Of a DNA stretch of 36,003 nt, positions 26,543 through 33,608 are shown piece after piece. The notes below the pieces were generated by a model that did no database searches, was not told the DNA's origin, and saw only the letters and a list, made by a program, of their open reading frames with translations. Source of the stretch: Thermomicrobiales bacterium (lineage in GTDB: Bacteria; Chloroflexota; Chloroflexia; Thermomicrobiales; UBA6265); the NCBI GenBank assembly GCA_023957015.1, contig JAMLHR010000026.1:1-36003 (forward strand), read 5' to 3'. Made by a program: the position numbers and the translations under genes. Each line of letters opens with the position of its first letter. Within the stretch, counting starts at the first letter, position 1.

Positions 26543-27920
26543 TCGCACGCCAGAGACACTGCCACCGCCACCAGCCACACTCCATTTCATCGGTATCGGT
26601 GGAATCGGTATGAGTGCGCTGGCGCGCATTCTCTCTATTTGGGGCTATACCGTCACGGGTTCCGATGCAAACGAGTCCACCCAAACGCAGGCTCTGCGTG
26701 CGATGGGTATTCCGGTGATCATAGGTCACGATGACCCATCGCTCGCCTCACATGCCGATATCGTGGTGACCAATAAACGAGCGGCCGCGAACGCCAGTAT
26801 CGAGTTGGATGCTGCCATCGCCAACAGCGCTCGCATCATCAAGCGCGGCGATCTACTGGGAATGGCAGCTGCCGAGAAGTACGGTATCGCCGTGGCGGGA
26901 TCGCATGGTAAGTCCACGACCAGCAGTATGCTCAGCGTCGCTCTGCGAACGCTGGATGCTGACCCGACGTTCGCTGTTGGTGCGATCATCGCCGCCACCG
27001 GCACCAACGCTGAACCCGGTGCCGGACCACATTTCGTGGTTGAGGCGGACGAGTTCGATCGATCCTTCCATGGGCTCTTTCCGAACGTCGCCATCGTCAC
27101 CTCGGTAGCGTTCGACCATCCGGATATCTATGCCGATCAGGAGGAGTATGATCAGTCGTTCGTGGAGTTTGTGAACAACATTCGCACTAATGGCACACTG
27201 ATCATCGCCAGCGATGATCCCGGCTGTCAGCGTGTGCTGGCGAATCTGCATCGCCTGGATATCATTATCCGCACGTTCGGCGAGGACGATGGTGCCCATT
27301 GGCGATTGAGTGGGGATGCTTCGCATCGGATCGTGCGCGATCCGGAAGGGAACGAGCACGCATTTCAGCCGAAGATGCCGGGTAAACACAACGCCCGCAA
27401 TGCCGTTGCCGCAATCGCGGCGCTACACGCGGCCGGGTTCTCGGTGGAAGATGCGATCCGCGGTGTCGAATCATTCACCGGTCTTGGTCGTCGCTTTGAG
27501 CACAAGGGCGAGATCAACGGCGTGTCCATTATCGATGACTACGCCCACCATCCCGAGGAGATCACCGAAGTCCTGCGTGCGGCTCGCGAGCATTTCGTCG
27601 GGAAGCGATTGATAGTCGTGCATCAGCCACACACGTATAGCCGGACGCATAGTCTCATGGATGAGTTCGCCGCCTCTCTCGATCTCGCGGACGACGTGGT
27701 GTTGATGGAGATCTACGGGGTCGGTGAGGCGAACCCATATAACATCTCTTCCGCGGATTTGGCGGCGCGGATGCGCAAGTCTGTTTCCCTGGCGGTAACC
27801 CCCGAGGCGGCGGCCGATATCGTACGTCAGCTTCTCGGTGATGACACCCACGCGGTCGTGTTCACGATCGGCGCCGGTACGGTGACACAGGTTGGTCCGT
27901 TGTTGGTTGCGTCTGCCTGA
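26535..27920 (+). CDS. murC: UDP-N-acetylmuramate--L-alanine ligase
   Basis: A 461-residue Mur ligase catalysing addition of L-Ala to UDP-MurNAc, starting at a GTG that overlaps murD by 8 bases. FIGIGGIGMSALA (about 18-30) is the MurC N-terminal nucleotide motif. The ATP loop reads GSHGKSTTS (122-130), whereas most MurC proteins have GTHGKTTT, so two Thr are replaced by Ser. VVEADEFDRSFH, TSVAFDHPDIY, GKHNARNAVAA and DDYAHHPEEI complete the family set. Length is normal. Murein genes stop here: a RAYT element of about 700 bases lies between murC and ddl. Confidence 0.95.
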   Translation: MTDRTPETLPPPPATLHFIGIGGIGMSALARILSIWGYTVTGSDANESTQTQALRAMGIPVIIGHDDPSLASHADIVVTNKRAAANASIELDAAIANSARIIKRGDLLGMAAAEKYGIAVAGSHGKSTTSSMLSVALRTLDADPTFAVGAIIAATGTNAEPGAGPHFVVEADEFDRSFHGLFPNVAIVTSVAFDHPDIYADQEEYDQSFVEFVNNIRTNGTLIIASDDPGCQRVLANLHRLDIIIRTFGEDDGAHWRLSGDASHRIVRDPEGNEHAFQPKMPGKHNARNAVAAIAALHAAGFSVEDAIRGVESFTGLGRRFEHKGEINGVSIIDDYAHHPEEITEVLRAAREHFVGKRLIVVHQPHTYSRTHSLMDEFAASLDLADDVVLMEIYGVGEANPYNISSADLAARMRKSVSLAVTPEAAADIVRQLLGDDTHAVVFTIGAGTVTQVGPLLVASA

Positions 27921-27977
27921 AATGGCTGGCGAGAATTATTCGGTTACCAACCTCACTCCTTACCGATGGCACCGCTG

Positions 27978-28006
27978 GTAGCGCCACCCTAACATGGGTG
28001 GCGAAA
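27978..28006 (+). repeat. REP-like palindrome, left of the RAYT gene
   Basis: GGTAGCGCCACCC, a 6-base loop and GGGTGGCGAA: a GTAG foot followed by an 8-bp stem CGCCACCC/GGGTGGCG (27982-28003). Same design as the repeat at 28592-28620, in the same orientation. RAYT-associated REPs are known for a GTAG-type foot beside a palindrome. Confidence 0.75.
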
Positions 28007-28068
28007 ATGAGTCGGCCACCACCTCTTGCCAAGTGCACGGATATGGTGGGCGCAAGGAACCTCAAGTC

Positions 28069-28596
28069 ATGAAACGCCCCGAAGATTTCCGCCCGGGAAC
28101 CACTCGCAGAGTTCGTATGAAGGGTTTCGATTACCGGACGCCAAGCTACTATTTTGTCACTGTCTGCACTCATAACAGAGCATGTCTCTTGGGCAGTGTC
28201 CGTAATGAAGAGATGGTTCTGAATCATGCTGGTCAAATGATTGCCGATATTACCCATACCCTCACAGAACGGTATCCACAGGCAACAACAGATTCGTTCG
28301 TGATTATGCCGAACCACGTGCACCTGCTCATCGGGCTGAATCTGGACATTCATCTTGAGGAACCCGCTTTGTCCCTGATTAATGTGGTGCACTGGTGGAA
28401 GACCCAAACGACCGTCAGATACATTGCTGGAGTGAAGTTATCTGGATGGACGCGGTTTGAAGCCCACCTGTGGCAGGAGGGTTATCACGACCATATTGTG
28501 AGAAACGATCGTGATCTCGAAACCCTACGAATCTACGTGGCCGAAAATCCAGCCCGTTGGGGGAAAGATATCTATCATGACGGCCCGGATTGGTAG
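28069..28596 (+). CDS. REP-associated tyrosine transposase (RAYT, Y1/IS200-like)
   Basis: A 175-residue single-strand DNA transposase of the IS200/IS605 superfamily, RAYT branch. The HUH metal motif is MPNHVHLLI (His83, His85). The likely nucleophile is Tyr139 in LWQEGYHDHIVRN. The N-terminal DYRTPSYYFVTVCTHNR and C-terminal RIYVAENPARW are typical. Full length, no disruption, so it may be active. An in-frame ATG at 27994 lies inside the left REP and was not chosen. The stop TAG (28594-28596) is part of the right-hand REP foot GGTAGC. REPs on both sides make this a self-contained REP-RAYT module inserted between murC and ddl. Confidence 0.93.
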   Translation: MKRPEDFRPGTTRRVRMKGFDYRTPSYYFVTVCTHNRACLLGSVRNEEMVLNHAGQMIADITHTLTERYPQATTDSFVIMPNHVHLLIGLNLDIHLEEPALSLINVVHWWKTQTTVRYIAGVKLSGWTRFEAHLWQEGYHDHIVRNDRDLETLRIYVAENPARWGKDIYHDGPDW

Positions 28597-28666
28597 CGCC
28601 GACCTGGAGTGGTCGGCGAAGAATCCTCCGGCGGACTGTCGCCGGGCATGATAGCCCGGCGCTACC
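28592..28666 (+). repeat. BIME-like pair of inverted REPs after the RAYT gene
   Basis: First unit: GGTAGCGCCGACC, 6-base loop, GGTCGGCGAA (stem 28597-28604 with 28611-28618). Second unit is in opposite orientation: CGCCGGGC, loop ATGATA, GCCCGGCG (28640-28661) followed by CTACC, the reverse complement of the foot. The two palindromes differ in stem sequence but keep compensating pairs. A partial third tail, GGCGGAGAATCCTTCGGCG, lies at about 28670-28688. Confidence 0.75.
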
Positions 28667-28805
28667 TGTGGCGGAGAATCCTTCGGCGCCGCCCGCGATC
28701 TCACACGCCGCCCGTCCAAACTGGTACAGTACGTACGCGATACTGTTCACGACCGCTGGCTGAATTATGCGATCGTGAATGTTCCGACGTAATCAGGACA
28801 ACCAC

Positions 28806-29912
28806 ATGACCACCGACAATTCCCAGCCCCGCAAGATTCGGGTCGCGGTCGTTTTTGGCGGCCGTAGCGATGAACATGATGTCTCGCTGCGCTCCGCGCG
28901 CACGATCATGGATGCGCTCGACCCCGCCCGCTACGACATCGTGCCCATCGGTATCACCCGCTCCGGACAATGGTTGGCGGGTGACGATCCCCATGCTGCT
29001 CTGGTCGCCGAATCACCGATGTTCCACCTGACTGCGGGCGAGAATACCGCCGTGCCGACGAGCGACTGGAAGATCGAACCGGTTATCGGTGCGGAGGCGT
29101 TGCCGCCGCAGTATGCCGCCGAGGGGATCGATGTCTTCTTCCCGGCACTTCATGGCCCCATGGGCGAGGACGGCACGCTGCAGGGCATGCTTGAACTCGC
29201 TGGCGTCCCGTATGTCGGCAGCGGTGTCCTTGGTTCGGCCGTGAGCATGGACAAGGCCATGACCAAGGTCGTGCTGGAGCAGGCTGGTGTGCCGCAGTTG
29301 CCGTGGATGTTGGTGACGCGACGCGAGTGGCAGCAGAATCCGGACGCCGTGATCGCACGTATCGAGGCTAGTCTGCCGTACCCGGTTTTCGTCAAACCCG
29401 CCAATATGGGTTCCAGTGTTGGCGTCAGCAAGTCGAAATCCGCCGCCGATCTCCGCACCGCCCTGCAGGAAGCCGCCCACTTCGATCGCCGCATCGTGAT
29501 CGAGCAGGGAGTGGTTGGTCGCGAGTTGGAGATGGGTGTGCTCGGTAACGAGGCCCCGATCACCTCCGGTCTGGGCGAGATTCGACCGCGCGGCGAGTTT
29601 TACGATTACGCCAGCAAATATCTGGATGACTCCGCCGAGCTCATCATCCCGGCCGACGTCGATCCAGCCATTCAAACCGAGATGGAACGAATCGCCGTTG
29701 ATGCCTTTATCGCCCTCGATCTGGCCGGTCTGGCACGGGTCGATTTCTTCCTCGAGAACGATACGAATCAGATCTATCTGAACGAGGTGAACACGCTGCC
29801 GGGCTTCACCAGCATCAGCATGTATCCCATGTTGTGGGAGCAGGCGGGAATCTCGCTGTCGGAGTTAGTGAATAGATTGCTCGAATTAGCGCTTGAGCGA
29901 CATCTTCATTGA
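28806..29912 (+). CDS. ddl: D-alanine--D-alanine ligase
   Basis: A 368-residue ATP-grasp enzyme making the D-Ala-D-Ala dipeptide used by MurF. VAVVFGGRSDEHDVSLRSA (about 13-31) is the Ddl N-terminal signature; ALHGPMGEDGTLQGMLEL, PYVGSGVLGSAVSMDK, FVKPANMGSSVGVSK and YLNEVNTLPGFTSISMYP follow. Length is usual for the family. The ATG at 28806 (AGGA upstream) is preferred over ATG 28779. The REP cluster occupies the 209 bases before it, so the gene is probably transcribed from its own promoter or by passing through the RAYT module. Confidence 0.96.
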   Translation: MTTDNSQPRKIRVAVVFGGRSDEHDVSLRSARTIMDALDPARYDIVPIGITRSGQWLAGDDPHAALVAESPMFHLTAGENTAVPTSDWKIEPVIGAEALPPQYAAEGIDVFFPALHGPMGEDGTLQGMLELAGVPYVGSGVLGSAVSMDKAMTKVVLEQAGVPQLPWMLVTRREWQQNPDAVIARIEASLPYPVFVKPANMGSSVGVSKSKSAADLRTALQEAAHFDRRIVIEQGVVGRELEMGVLGNEAPITSGLGEIRPRGEFYDYASKYLDDSAELIIPADVDPAIQTEMERIAVDAFIALDLAGLARVDFFLENDTNQIYLNEVNTLPGFTSISMYPMLWEQAGISLSELVNRLLELALERHLH

Positions 29913-29933
29913 CGCAAGCACTGTACGTTCATA

Positions 29934-29942
29934 TGCTATACT
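29934..29942 (+). promoter_or_regulatory. Extended -10 promoter for ftsZ
   Basis: TGCTATACT carries the TGN extension and a TATACT -10 (29937-29942), 25 bases after the ddl stop. A TTGACG lies upstream but 22 bases away, too far for a normal -35. Transcription would start near 29950, giving a leader of about 120 bases before the ftsZ ATG. Confidence 0.5.
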
Positions 29943-29953
29943 TCTGCCAATCT

Positions 29954-29978
29954 GGATACCTGTAACCTGCAGGTATTC
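29954..29978 (+). other. Hairpin in the ftsZ leader
   Basis: ATACCTG (29956-29962) pairs with CAGGTAT (29970-29976), extended by a G-C and a G-T pair, around a 7-base loop. It would lie at the very 5' end of the ftsZ transcript and may stabilise it. Confidence 0.45.
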
Positions 29979-30069
29979 CCTGTTTCTGCATGCCAGGCTC
30001 ATGTAGATTCGAATCAACGTCAATTCGTGGTGCCGTGCGGTACCGGGCAGTATGGGTGGTGAGGGGACG

Positions 30070-31311
30070 ATGCAATCCCGAGGTCAAAGTCCAGCGCGAC
30101 GACCGCAGCAGGCACCAATTGCACAGCAGGCCGTTCAGAGCCAGCAGGAAGCACCGAAGCGTGAGTCTCGCTGGTCCTCCAGCGAGATGTTCGCGAACTC
30201 GTTCGCGCGCATTAAGGTCATTGGTGTTGGCGGTGCCGGTGGCAACGCCATCAATCGCATGGTCAATAGCGGTGTCGAAGGTATCGAGTTCGTTGCCGTG
30301 AACACCGACGCCCAGGCGTTGATGACCAGCGAGGCCAGTCAGGTGATCCGCATCGGCGACAAGCTGACCAAGGGTCTCGGTGCTGGTGGTCGACCCGAGG
30401 TTGGCGAGCGCGCCGCCGAGGAGAGCAACGAGGATCTGGCCGAATCCATGCGCGATTGCGACATGGTCTTCATCACCGCCGGTATGGGCGGTGGCACCGG
30501 TACCGGCGCCAGCCCGGTCGTGGCCCATCTCGCCAAGCAGAGCGGCGCTCTGACGGTGGCCGTGGTGACCAAGCCCTTCGAGTTCGAGGGTGGTCGCCGT
30601 CGCCGTGCCGCCGAGGAGGGTGTCGCGGCATTACGTGACGTCGTCGATGCGCTTATCACCATCCCAAACCAGCGTCTGCTGGAGATGGTCGATGCCAAGA
30701 CGACCGTGAACGAAGCCTTCGAGATCGCCGATGACGTGCTCCGACAGGGTATTGCCGGTATCTCCGATCTCATCACCAAGCCAGGTGTGATCAACCTCGA
30801 CTTTGCCGACGTGAAAACGATCATGCAGGATGCCGGTTCGGCGCTGATGGCCATTGGTGTCGGCGAGGGAGCGGATCGAGCCGTCAACGCCGCGCGGGAG
30901 GCCATCGAGAGCCCGCTGCTGGAGATGAATATTCGCGGTGCCAAGGGTGTGCTCTACAACATCTCGGCGAGCTCCAGTCTGACGCTGTTCGAGACCAGCG
31001 AGGCCGCCGAGGTCATCCGAGCCGCCGCCGATCCTGAGGCGGAGATCATCTACGGTACGTCTGTGGATGAGAGCCTGGGCGAGAGCATGCTGATCACCTT
31101 GATCGCGACCGGATTCGATGATCGCCCGGATGTCTATAACAACTACGGCTTTGGTGATTACCAGCCGAGCAACCAGAGTTACAGCCAGCCGCAGCAGCGT
31201 CCATCCACACCGCCTGCAGGTCAGACCTACCAGGGCAGTGGTCAGCCGGATTACCCGGGTGAGGATTGGGAGAGTGAGAGCTCGATCATACGCTTCCTGC
31301 GTGAACGTTAG
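30070..31311 (+). CDS. ftsZ: Cell division protein FtsZ
   Basis: A 413-residue tubulin-like GTPase that forms the cytokinetic ring. A 45-residue Gln/Arg-rich N-terminal extension precedes RIKVIGVGGAGGNAINRM. The GTP signature GGGTGTG is at 140-146, and the T7 catalytic loop reads NLDFADV. The core ends near residue 350; a Gln/Ser/Pro-rich linker (about 358-398) leads to the conserved C-terminal peptide SSIIRFLRER, which binds membrane partners. The ATG at 30070 follows GAGGGG; ATG 30052 is less well placed. ftsA and ftsQ are not next to it, and nrdR follows after a structured gap of 156 bases. Confidence 0.97.
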   Translation: MQSRGQSPARRPQQAPIAQQAVQSQQEAPKRESRWSSSEMFANSFARIKVIGVGGAGGNAINRMVNSGVEGIEFVAVNTDAQALMTSEASQVIRIGDKLTKGLGAGGRPEVGERAAEESNEDLAESMRDCDMVFITAGMGGGTGTGASPVVAHLAKQSGALTVAVVTKPFEFEGGRRRRAAEEGVAALRDVVDALITIPNQRLLEMVDAKTTVNEAFEIADDVLRQGIAGISDLITKPGVINLDFADVKTIMQDAGSALMAIGVGEGADRAVNAAREAIESPLLEMNIRGAKGVLYNISASSSLTLFETSEAAEVIRAAADPEAEIIYGTSVDESLGESMLITLIATGFDDRPDVYNNYGFGDYQPSNQSYSQPQQRPSTPPAGQTYQGSGQPDYPGEDWESESSIIRFLRER

Positions 31312-31352
31312 TCCGGTAGCAGGGCAGCGAGTCTGCCCTCTGCGGACCTTTT
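31311..31352 (+). terminator. Candidate terminator after ftsZ
   Basis: GTCCG (overlapping the last base of the stop codon) and AGGGCA pair with TGCCCT and CGGAC in a two-segment stem, followed by CTTTT. It is a reasonable intrinsic terminator or attenuator ahead of nrdR. Confidence 0.6.
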
Positions 31353-31353
31353 G

Positions 31354-31448
31354 AGGGGAGACAAGGGCACGCGTTGCTGCTCGTCCTAAGGACTCGGCCA
31401 CCTTCGGTGCTCCCCTTCTACCGACGTATCCCGAGGGATTGCTCGGGA
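31354..31448 (+). other. Structured leader upstream of nrdR
   Basis: AGGGGAG (31354-31360) can pair with CTCCCCT (31410-31416), enclosing smaller stems such as CACC-TTC-GGTG. A second perfect hairpin TCCCGAG-GGATTG-CTCGGGA lies at 31429-31448, 19 bases before the nrdR GTG. It could occlude or expose the ribosome site. No known riboswitch class was recognised. Confidence 0.45.
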
Positions 31449-31467
31449 AGAAACCGGAACCCCTGCC

Positions 31468-31917
31468 GTGAGATGTCCATTCTGCCGCGCCGATAACACC
31501 CGCGTCATCGATAGCCGCGATATCAATACCGGCGAGGCGATTCGGCGACGGCGCGAGTGCGAGCAGTGTCACTCCCGCTTCACCACCTATGAACGCTATG
31601 AGAGCGTGCAGATGATGGTGGTGAAGAAGGACGGACGGCGTGAGGAGTTCAATCCGGCCAAGCTGCGTAACAGCCTGCGGATTAGCCTCACCAAGCGACC
31701 CGTCAGCGAGGACCAGCTGGACGAGTTGATCGACGCGATTGAGGCACGCGTGCTGGCATTGGGGCAGAAGGAAGTCGGCAGTAGCGTCATCGGCGAGATC
31801 ACTCTCACCGAGCTGCGAAAGGTCGATGAGGTCGCCTATATTCGCTTCGCCAGCGTCTATCGCGAATTCCGCGACGCGGACGAGTTCGCCCAGGAACTAC
31901 AAGCGTTGCAATCGTGA
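31468..31917 (+). CDS. nrdR: Transcriptional repressor NrdR
   Basis: A 149-residue repressor of ribonucleotide reductase genes. The zinc ribbon uses CPFC (Cys3, Cys6) and CEQC (31-34), followed by HSRFTTYERYE. The ATP-cone domain (about 46-136) contains VVKKDGRREEFNPAKLRNSLRISLTKRP and a closing YIRFASVYREF, which is diagnostic. ATP/dATP binding changes its oligomer state and DNA affinity. GTG start. NrdR sites (NrdR boxes) were not seen in the window, and no nrd gene is present. Its location after ftsZ links dNTP supply with division genes, a pairing seen in some bacteria. Confidence 0.97.
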   Translation: MRCPFCRADNTRVIDSRDINTGEAIRRRRECEQCHSRFTTYERYESVQMMVVKKDGRREEFNPAKLRNSLRISLTKRPVSEDQLDELIDAIEARVLALGQKEVGSSVIGEITLTELRKVDEVAYIRFASVYREFRDADEFAQELQALQS

Positions 31918-31923
31918 GGGGTT

Positions 31924-31939
31924 CGGGGATTGATCCCCG
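31924..31939 (+). terminator. Weak terminator candidate after nrdR
   Basis: CGGGGA-TTGA-TCCCCG, a 6-bp stem with a 4-base loop, begins 7 bases after the nrdR stop; GGGCGACCCTTTG follows, with only three T. Termination is plausible but not certain. Confidence 0.45.
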
Positions 31940-31972
31940 GGCGACCCTTTGTGCAGTTATGGCGTGTTGTAG

Positions 31973-32041
31973 GCCCGGACCGATCAAGCGCGAACCATCG
32001 GTAAATATGCGGAAGTAGTCGCGCTTGTGAGTTGTCCGGGC
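31973..32041. repeat. Nested inverted repeats: two perfect 8-bp stems
   Basis: Outer arms GCCCGGAC (31973-31980) and GTCCGGGC (32034-32041); inner arms AAGCGCGA (31986-31993) and TCGCGCTT (32019-32026), with a 25-base terminal loop. Could be a structured RNA, a 3' UTR element of nrdR or a small palindromic repeat. Confidence 0.55.
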
Positions 32042-32260
32042 ACATGCCGACATCACAGAAATCCAACACCAGTTCTCTTGATCATGTCAGCAATCGCGAA
32101 TTCTGGGTGTTGAAGGCGAAATCAGGTTCCGTCGAGACCTCCAACCCGGGCCCCATCGTCACTCAGAGGCGCGCAGCGCCGTGGAGTCCTACGCGAAGCG
32201 GAGTACGTCCCACAGTTTGACTCTCGCCATTACCAATGGTCGAGGCTGCTTGCGGCAGTC

Positions 32261-32345
32261 GGCTCCGCCGGGAGATTCTTCGCGCCGATGGCGCTCTGAA
32301 TGACTTGGGCACATTCGTGGTGACAAGAAGCATCCTCCGGCACTC
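32261..32345 (-). repeat. Degenerate sequence related to the REP-module tail
   Basis: The reverse complement of 32261-32286 contains GAAGAATC followed by CCCGGCGGAG, close to GAAGAATCCTCCGGCGGAC at 28618-28636. On the plus strand GAAGCATCCTCCGGCACT begins near 32327. The stretch GAGATTCTTCGCGCCGATGG also resembles widely dispersed intergenic repeats of GC-rich bacteria. Family membership is inferred by eye. Confidence 0.4.
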
Positions 32346-32402
32346 CCGTAGCCGGATCGCTAACGATCCCTCCGGTAGTTCTCGGTACGAACGCGTATCC
32401 AC

Positions 32403-33608
32403 CTACCCCCTTAGCGCCCGGATCACGCTTGTACGAGCCGCGTGAATGGCCGGCACCAGACCAGCAATGATCCCGACGAGCACCGCCCCCAGTAACCCCA
32501 ACATGGCGCTCTGCAGCGGCAGTATCGTTGAAGGTGGCATCGGTAAGGTACTGAGTACGAGATCCCGGGCAAAGTACTCCAGCAACAGCGCTGCTAACGG
32601 AATCGCGATCAGGGCGGCGATAATCGCCTCCATCAGCGTCTGTACCAGCACACCCCCGAAGATGCGACGTCGTTTCGCCCCGATAGCTCGTCGCAGACCA
32701 AACTCGCTGGCGCGTTCGCGCACACCGGAAACGCCCACACCGAGAATACCCAGTCCACCTACCGTCAACGCGATCGCCTTGGTGGCCGTACCGGTCACAC
32801 GTTGCTGTCGGAGAACAGGGGCCAGGGTATCGCCCTGGTCTGCCCGCTGCACCATATAGACAGGCAAGCCGTTCTCGTCCACGGCCAGGGCCACGCTGGC
32901 CATCAGGAAACCGACGTCGGCCTCGTCCACCCGCACCAGCCAGCTGGGATGCATCACTTCATCGACGAAGGGTGGTACGGCGAGATCGGAAACGACGGTG
33001 ATGGGGCCACCCATCTGAAATGCGGCGGTACTGGCATCGACCACACCATCGATTACCATCGATTGCGGCGGTGTGTTCTGCACATCGAATGGGGCATCGC
33101 GCACGAATGCGTATTGCAGGTGCATTCCCACCATCTCCTCATCGGAGAGCGCAAACATCAGATTGCCCCAACCCGATGTCACTACAACGTGGAGCACATC
33201 GGAGTTCGTGGTATCTCGCGGCCAGGCACCCGCCACCATATCAACGATGCGGATATCGGCGTAGGCCGAATTCACCCAGCGGAAGCCATTGGTCACAATC
33301 TGACCATCCCTGACAATGGTGGCGCTGACCTGGGTATCAATGCTGGTGTAGATGAAGTCGTTGCCGCGCAGGATGTCGTCCATGGGAACCGTGCTATCGC
33401 TATCGCCGGACTGCGACATGATGGAGATCGTCACCGGCATCCCATACTTGCGGGCCAGGTAGATCTCGTTGGCATCGGTACTCAGCACGGCGGCGGCATC
33501 GACCAGAATCACGGCCACCACCGCTGCCACCAACCCAGCAATGGCGGCGGTGGTGCGGAACGGTTGCGAACGCACATCCATCCAGGCGCCAATCAGCATC
33601 CCGATCAT
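32403..33608 (-). CDS. FtsX/MacB-like ABC transporter permease
   Basis: A 401-residue membrane protein with the MacB/LolC plan: one N-terminal membrane helix (about 19-41), a large extracytoplasmic domain of about 225 residues, and three C-terminal helices (about 278-298, 322-350 and 362-388). The FtsX core includes GGLGILGVGVSGVRERASEFGLRRAIGAKRR and the ending VPAIHAARTSVIRALRG. Such permeases work with a dimeric ATPase to move or extrude lipoproteins, peptides or macrolides by mechanotransmission. Its start overlaps the ATPase gene by 4 bases. It is the last gene of the cassette and ends next to the repeat-rich gap. Confidence 0.9.
   Translation of the reverse strand: MIGMLIGAWMDVRSQPFRTTAAIAGLVAAVVAVILVDAAAVLSTDANEIYLARKYGMPVTISIMSQSGDSDSTVPMDDILRGNDFIYTSIDTQVSATIVRDGQIVTNGFRWVNSAYADIRIVDMVAGAWPRDTTNSDVLHVVVTSGWGNLMFALSDEEMVGMHLQYAFVRDAPFDVQNTPPQSMVIDGVVDASTAAFQMGGPITVVSDLAVPPFVDEVMHPSWLVRVDEADVGFLMASVALAVDENGLPVYMVQRADQGDTLAPVLRQQRVTGTATKAIALTVGGLGILGVGVSGVRERASEFGLRRAIGAKRRRIFGGVLVQTLMEAIIAALIAIPLAALLLEYFARDLVLSTLPMPPSTILPLQSAMLGLLGAVLVGIIAGLVPAIHAARTSVIRALRG

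Larger units (their letters stand above)
31918..32402. other. Gene-free convergent gap rich in inverted repeats
   Basis: These 485 bases lie between the 3' ends of nrdR (plus) and the FtsX-like permease (minus). Short open frames on both strands show no recognisable protein. The region holds a hairpin (31924-31939), nested inverted repeats (31973-32041), a further inverted repeat (32064-32112) and sequence resembling the REP-module tail near 32261-32345. Confidence 0.6.

Noticed and set aside
27924..27950. GGCGAGAATTATTCGG after murC as a further REP tail
   Set aside because: There is some likeness to the tail after the RAYT gene, but no foot or stem; too short to call.
27994..28068. ATG at 27994 as the RAYT start
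   Set aside because: It lies in the left REP loop and would place the REP stem inside the coding sequence; the ATG at 28069 gives the usual RAYT length.
29909..29942. TTGACG as the -35 of the ftsZ promoter
   Set aside because: The spacing to TATACT is 22 bases, too long; the TGN extension explains the promoter better without a -35.
30631..31572. A 313-codon minus-strand frame across ftsZ and the nrdR leader
   Set aside because: It overlaps FtsZ core motifs on the other strand and shows no domain of its own.
32163..32402. A 79-codon minus-strand frame after the FtsX-like permease
   Set aside because: It runs through repeat-like sequence and has an Arg/Ser-rich composition typical of translated repeats; no ribosome site was convincing.
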